DNA from: Camellia lanceoleosa
Lineage: Eukaryota; Streptophyta; Magnoliopsida; Ericales; Theaceae
Direction: 5' to 3'
DNA length: 64,000 nucleotides
NCBI GenBank assembly: GCA_025200525.1
Contig: CM045758.1
Location: 4,468,858 to 4,532,857 of the forward strand
The notes beneath the pieces were generated by a model. That model did no database searches. It saw only the letters and a list, made by a program, of their open reading frames with translations, and was not told the origin of the DNA. Of the stretch, positions 59,327 to 64,000 are shown one piece after another. Position 1 is the stretch's first letter. Each line of letters opens with the position of its first letter. A program made the translations under genes and the position numbers.

Positions 59327-62069
59327 TTCCCCAAAAATATCGGTTACAGTTCTGAAAATTAGGGATTGTTTTAAATAAATGTATTTTTAAATTTTTTAGA
59401 TTAAAATGTAGAAGAAAAAATATGATTGTTTGGAAGAATTTTTTGATTTTTTATAAAAAAAAAATATGTATTAAAATATTATATAAAATAGTAAAATTAC
59501 CATTTTACCACTACTATAATGAATTGCCTCCTGACTTGGATTTAGGAATGGCAACAGGGCGGGGCCGGGCCGGGGACTACCCCCCCCCGTCCCCGACGGG
59601 GACCCTATCCCGGCCCCATCCCCGGCCCCGATCGGGGATCCCCGACCCCGGAAAATCCCCCGTTTTTTTTTTTTTTTATTAGGTATTTTCCTCTTTGTTC
59701 TTTAGCTGCATTTTTGTTGATTATGGTCTCCATTTGTTGAGCTTTGTCATAAACATTTTGTTCAAAAGAGGAACTTGAAGGGACTGAAGTGTACAATCAC
59801 CAAAATGAAATCCCACATCTGTTTGTACAGTTCTGAGAAATTATTGCAAGCTACATTTCTATTGAAAGGAAGTATTTTATATGCCACCTATCACCTATTG
59901 ACTTGACCTGGTAAAAAGGAAAAGGAAAGCAAAAGAAATAAATATTCTATTTAGCAGCATCCATAAATCTATAGCAACATCCATTTAAATCAATAAATAT
60001 CAATAAACATCTTGTAGCAAAACATCAATAAACATTAATTCAGCAGCCCATACATACACAACCCACACACAAAGCATCCTGTAGCAACAAAATAACACAA
60101 CCAAAACATGTGTCCAGCAGCACACAAGAAAATTCAACAAGTAGCAAAGAGAATAATTAATCCCAAGCACAACCCGCAAGGGATAGGTTACCCAAAAATT
60201 GAAATTAAAAATAAAATAAAAATATCCATTACAACATAAAAAAGCAAATCCATTGTTTCTTCAAACCCATACAATGGATTTGCGATGAATGTTGTGACGC
60301 GTCACTCTCAAATAGTACTTGAGAGTTAACGGGTGCTTCAGAGTTAACATCTAACATTTTTAACCTTTATAAAAATAATATGGATTGAATTAATATAAAT
60401 AAATTAAGTACTCATCATCTTTTAAACAAATTATGACATGATTGAAACATAATTGTAGAAGATTTCAAAAGACAAAAACATTAATTCAATTGATAAATTT
60501 AGCATCTAGAGATGAAGTGAACCCCATTATTTTGCAATCATGGAAGCATAGAATTAACAATAATAAGAAGATACCATAACCCTTTGTTGGGGTTACCCAA
60601 TTGATCATCAATCTTCTAACTTCTAACCAATTATGTACTATTATTATCTCATGCAAGTTTTGATAAAGTCGTATTCAACAATAACAGTCATATTCAACAT
60701 AATGACAAAATATTAGAAATTTCATAAAATTCAAACTCCATCACCTCTTTAAAGGACTAAGTCTACCAACTCAATCTCATGCCTTAATTATAATCACTGA
60801 AATTGATTAGGATTGAGTGTACTACATGTTTGATTAGAAGTATGACAAAATAATATTTAAATATGATAAAGGACATTTAGATTTAAGGGTTAGCCATATT
60901 TTAAAAGATGTACAGCACTACTAAAGAGCTAAGAAATGGAGCATAGAACATGAGTAAGAGCCAAAGCAAGCAAGATCAAGTACTCTTCTTAGATCTTACT
61001 GATGAGTACTGAATACTAACTATTTGATAACAGATATAAATATATGTTCATATAGCTGAAGGGGACAACTTATATTTCACTTATAATTCTTTCTAATCAT
61101 AATGAAATTGTAGCAATTTTGAACGTAACACTCACTTTGGAGGTGAACTACTAAAAAATCTTATCTTCTTATATGTACATGTAATTTAGAATTTTTGTAT
61201 ATTTGTTCCTTTTCATTTTTATGTTTCCCAAAACATGGTTCATGCTATGTTTCGTACACCAATTCTTAAACACTGGAACAATCCTCATTTTCTGCTCAAG
61301 GTAAATGAATCCTAAAACAATTTTTTTGTTTTTTGTTGTAATTGTTTATTTCTTCTAAAGTTTGAGCTTGGTGACTATTAACTTTTTAATTAGTGTTGGA
61401 TTTTAATTATTCTCATATTTATAATTACTTTTTTACTGATTGAAGAAAAAAACTGTACTAATTTATAGTGAAATAAATTTATATCCCACTTGAGAATTAA
61501 AAAGAAAAAAACTGTACTAAATTTTTTTTTGGGTACGAATTTTGTAAATACCCACTGTCCAAAACTGTGATAATTCCCTAAAAATCAACCAATTCTTTAA
61601 TCATCTTCTCATGGAAAAGAGATTTTCAATCCTGCCCACACTAATGTGGTCATTAGCCTTTCGTTTTACATGACTGAACTGTTTTTCTAGATTCCATTCA
61701 AAATGATGCATGAGACTTAAAAATAAAGATCAATTCACAACACTGCCATTATCCCAGTTACTTCAGGCAATAAGTTCCAATGAATCATTGGCCATCTCAT
61801 CTTTTCTTTCTCAAAATAACAATCTTTTATACCTCCTTGTGTTTTTCTGACGCAACCAATTTCAAAATGTAGATGGGATTTCAATTCCATTTATATCTAA
61901 AGTTTTTTTTTTCCTTTCCTTTTCTTTTTTTCCTTTTTGAGGTCATATTGATTGAATTTCACCACTGAATTTTTTTTAAAAAAAAATTATTATCAAATTA
62001 ACAATCAAAATTGGATCATGAATAGGAAGAAGGAGAAGAAGGAGAAGAAGGTATGATCTTGTGACTTAC

Positions 62070-62131
62070 TCGCCGGACTAGATCAAGGCAGAGGTGGCGT
62101 TTGATGTCCCTCCGGAGATCCAATGGCAGGT
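62070..62131 (-). pseudogene. Captured exon of a cyclic-nucleotide-gated channel (CNGC) gene
   Basis: On the minus strand an acceptor (AATTTGCAG) is followed by 62 bases that read LPLDLRRDIKRHLCLDLVRR and then a donor (GTAAGT). LP-x-DLRRDIKRHLCL-x-LVRR is the signature just before the cyclic-nucleotide-binding domain of plant CNGC channels, with one unusual residue (LCLDL where LCLAL is common). Only this exon with short intron edges is present; other parts of the channel were not seen. It is most likely a fragment taken up by the hAT element. Confidence 0.75.
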
Positions 62132-62304
62132 CTGCAAATTTTCAATCCAAAACAAGTGAAACCAATGATTCATATATATATATATATAGCAGGTCATTAA
62201 AACTAATACCTATTGACAATCCTCAAAAACAATAAGAAACAAATGATTCATATATATATATATAGCAGGTCATTTCTGCCCATCAATAATTGAATTTGTT
62301 TATA

Positions 62305-62355
62305 TATGTGTGTGTGTGTATATATATATATAGATAGAGAGAGAGAGAGAGAGAA
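62305..62355. repeat. Microsatellites TG, TA and GA
   Basis: TATATATGTGTGTGTGTGTA is followed by TATATATA and a run of GA. A related TA run with GCAGGTCATT after it occurs twice (62173-62196 and 62249-62272), a local duplication of about 76 bp with AATGATTCATATATATATA. Confidence 0.85.
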
Positions 62356-62703
62356 GACATACAGAGTTCTCTCTGCTGCTTGAGAGATAATGCTTGAGAG
62401 ATAATGTTCGGCTACAGATAAAGCAAACAAATCATCAGACTTGTGTATAGACTAGAATCATCAAACAAAATACTCCTTAAAATAGATCCAAATCTGGGAA
62501 ACCAGATTTATATTGTAAAAAATATAAAATAGATTCAAAGACAAAAAAAACAGATTCAAAGACTCCTAATACAGCTGAAGAAGGTTCAATATAAAATAGA
62601 TTCAAAAAAAAACAGGTCTATATATATCCAGGGATAGATCTATAAAATAGATTCAAAAAAAAACAGATCTATAAAATAGATTCAAAAAAAACACAAATCC
62701 AGC

Positions 62704-62705
<2 letters not shown>

Positions 62706-62744
<39 letters not shown>
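62706..62744. repeat. GA microsatellite
   Basis: About nineteen GA units next to the GC-rich leader-like block. Confidence 0.95.
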
Positions 62745-62746
<2 letters not shown>

Positions 62747-62759
62747 CCTAACCAGAGAT

Positions 62760-62925
62760 GGGAGGCGCGGTGGTGACGGAGGGAGGATCGTCGGTGATGG
62801 AGGGAGGATCGCCGGTGACGGAGGGAGGCGCGGCGGTGACGGAAGGAAGAGAGAGGGACAGACCAGTGCAGTCGCGAGAGAGGAGCGGCGTGAGTGTGAG
62901 TGAGAGGCTTTGAGTTGAGGTCAAG
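62760..62925 (-). other. GC-rich block with 21-bp tandem repeats, possible non-coding first exon
   Basis: On the plus strand GACGGAGGGAGGATCGTCGG-type units repeat every 21 bp about four times (62777-62850). On the minus strand the block is C/T-rich, like a plant 5' leader, and ends with a possible donor (TTAG then GTATCT near 62747). It may be the first exon of the gene whose exon lies at 62131-62070, or unrelated captured DNA. No transcript evidence. Confidence 0.4.
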
Positions 62926-63098
62926 TTTGGGAAGACTAAATAAGTGTACTTTTTGACTTTTTATGAAATATGGGTTGGATTTGGGTTGGGTTTGAAGTGA
63001 TGTGTTAGAGAGGTGATGTGACTTAAATAAAATGTTGTGACTTAAATAAGATAGTGACTTTTTGACTTTTTGGATTATTTTGAAGATGCCAAACTTGG
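62921..63098. mobile_element. Short MITE, copy B, inside the hAT element
   Basis: TCAAGTTTGGGAAGAC at one end and, on the other strand, GCCAAGTTTGGCATCTTC at the other. The inside matches copy A at 52528-52690 (TAAGTGTACTTTTTGAC, ATATGGGTTGG, GTGACTTAAATA). It post-dates or was carried by the hAT element. Confidence 0.7.
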
Positions 63099-63456
63099 CC
63101 TGAGTGTCTGTGAACCCTAACAAAGACGAGCATATATCCATATATATATATATATATATATCCAGGGACAAAAGGGTCATTTTAGCTCGGGGACCATGCA
63201 GGAGGCGAGGCCGGCTTCTAAACACATATCCCGTCCCCCCGGATATCGGGGATGAATTTTTGAATACCGTCCTCAGCCTGTAGGGGATATTTTTTGATAA
63301 ATAACCGCTGAATTCGGAGTCGGAGAGTCGGGTCATCGTCGGGCCAGTTTCAGATTGCCATCCCTACTTGGATTGTCCAGGAAGCCAGACGATGGGCAGG
63401 AAACAAATATAGGAAGCATTGCCTCTGATTCGAGATCGGATTAGATGATGTTGTTC

Positions 63457-63752
63457 GGTAGGCCACCACGGGTCTCATTTTGATAATCGAAACCGTTCAA
63501 TATGTAGAAATCGTCGAGTATTATATGCTTGTAAAAAATCATGTGGGTCGGATATGATAGCTATCTGATCAGATTAGTTTTTTGTCAACCGTTATTTTCT
63601 TTACCATCTATTTTTTTTTTACAAAATTGATTTGATTATATAGTTATCGATATCCAATAAACGTGATTTTTTACAGACATATAGTACTCAACAAGTTTTA
63701 CACATTGAACGGTTCAGATTATCAAAACGGGACCTGTGATGAGCCCCACAGG
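63457..63752. mobile_element. Foldback MITE with arms of about 100 bp
   Basis: Left arm (63457-63555) and right arm (63646-63752) are inverted copies: CATTTTGATAATC and CCGTTCAATATGTA on the left match CGTTTTGATAATC and CCGTTCAATGTGTA on the reversed right arm, then TGTAAAAAATCATG matches TGTAAAAAATCACG. The spacer is about 90 bp. No coding part. A clear target duplication was not found. Confidence 0.8.
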
Positions 63753-63845
63753 TCGAATAGCACAATCCTATGCAATTTTTTTTGTACACCCGCATGACCA
63801 TCACTTCAATACTGACAGTGGCTTGTACTTGGCCTGTGTAAGACC

Positions 63846-64000
63846 GTCTCCAACGGTGAACCAAAGTTGGCATCAGATTCAAAATTTGATGAAAAATGCA
63901 CTTTTTGGTGCTCCAACCGTTGCACCAAATTGATATCAAAATGAGAATTCAGCAAAAAAAAATCAAACTAAGAACAAGCTATAGCTTTCACCAAATCACT
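63846..64000. repeat. Truncated repeat at the right edge
   Basis: GTCTCCAACGGTGAACCAAAGTTGG is followed by ATGCACTTTTTGGTGCTCC and CAACCGTTGCACCAAATTG, a partly self-complementary stretch of the type seen in plant MITEs. It runs into the window edge, so it cannot be classified. Confidence 0.4.

Larger units (their letters stand above)
59543..63366. mobile_element. Non-autonomous hAT element of 3.8 kb carrying a captured exon
   Basis: Ends TAGGAATGGCAACAGGGC (59543) and, on the other strand, TAGGGATGGCAATCTGAAAC (63366). A perfect 8-bp duplication CTTGGATT flanks it (59535-59542, 63367-63374). Both subterminal parts are rich in CGGGG and CCCCG (59560-59660, 63210-63320). No transposase domain is visible inside. 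It contains a channel-type exon (62070-62131), a promoter or leader-like GC-rich stretch with 21-bp repeats (62760-62900), several TA and GA microsatellites and a MITE (62921-63098). The parts 59690-62060 are AT-rich without a supported gene. Confidence 0.92.

Noticed and set aside
62653..63336. Open frame of 227 codons on the minus strand in the hAT element
   Set aside because: Made of GA microsatellite (poly SLSL), 21-bp repeats (HRRSSLR) and MITE sequence; no domain and crosses the MITE border.

Overview
This 64 kb window is nuclear DNA from a flowering plant, most likely a repeat-rich eudicot. The evidence is Tat-lineage Ty3/gypsy retrotransposons with long LTRs and plant-type primer-binding sites, hAT, Stowaway and foldback elements, and one intron-rich host gene. 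I cannot name the species. Nothing looks bacterial, organellar or CRISPR-like.

Layout. (1) 1-2739 and 29908 to about 35010 are two halves of one minus-strand Tat-type retrotransposon: gag and protease on the right, RT, RNase H and the start of integrase on the left, running off the left edge. It is split by (2) a very large Ogre-like Tat element at 2740-29907 on the plus strand, flanked by a near-perfect target duplication. The Ogre-like element has LTRs of about 5.3 kb, a tRNA-Arg-type primer site, eroded gag-pro-pol, and a 6.4 kb region after pol that carries an antisense, intron-containing plant-mobile-domain gene with its own TATA box. Its 5' LTR is itself interrupted by a 1.77 kb solo LTR (4775-6545).

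(3) About 35400-38324 is a decayed hAT transposase gene (BED finger, RNase-H-like core, dimerisation domain) with one recognisable end. (4) 38325-45130 is a broken chromovirus-type Ty3/gypsy element whose gag is interrupted by a 2.38 kb solo LTR with perfect target duplications. (5) 45130-49100 is AT-rich and holds a Stowaway MITE, a two-copy 571-bp tandem duplication and a non-autonomous hAT element with a perfect 8-bp duplication.

(6) 49176-57459 on the minus strand is the only convincing host gene. Five coding exons join in frame with canonical splice sites into a 114-residue protein with three CX9C motifs, the pattern of mitochondrial intermembrane-space CHCH proteins. A TATA box at 59320-59326 fits its promoter. 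Its two large introns hold a hAT MITE and several LINE fragments. (7) 59543-63366 is a 3.8 kb non-autonomous hAT element with a perfect 8-bp duplication that carries what looks like one captured exon of a cyclic-nucleotide-gated channel gene. (8) The right edge holds a foldback MITE and a truncated repeat.

The best candidates for something new are the antisense gene inside the Ogre-like element, the small triple-CX9C gene, and the hAT element with the captured channel exon. The relative order of insertions can be read directly from the nesting.
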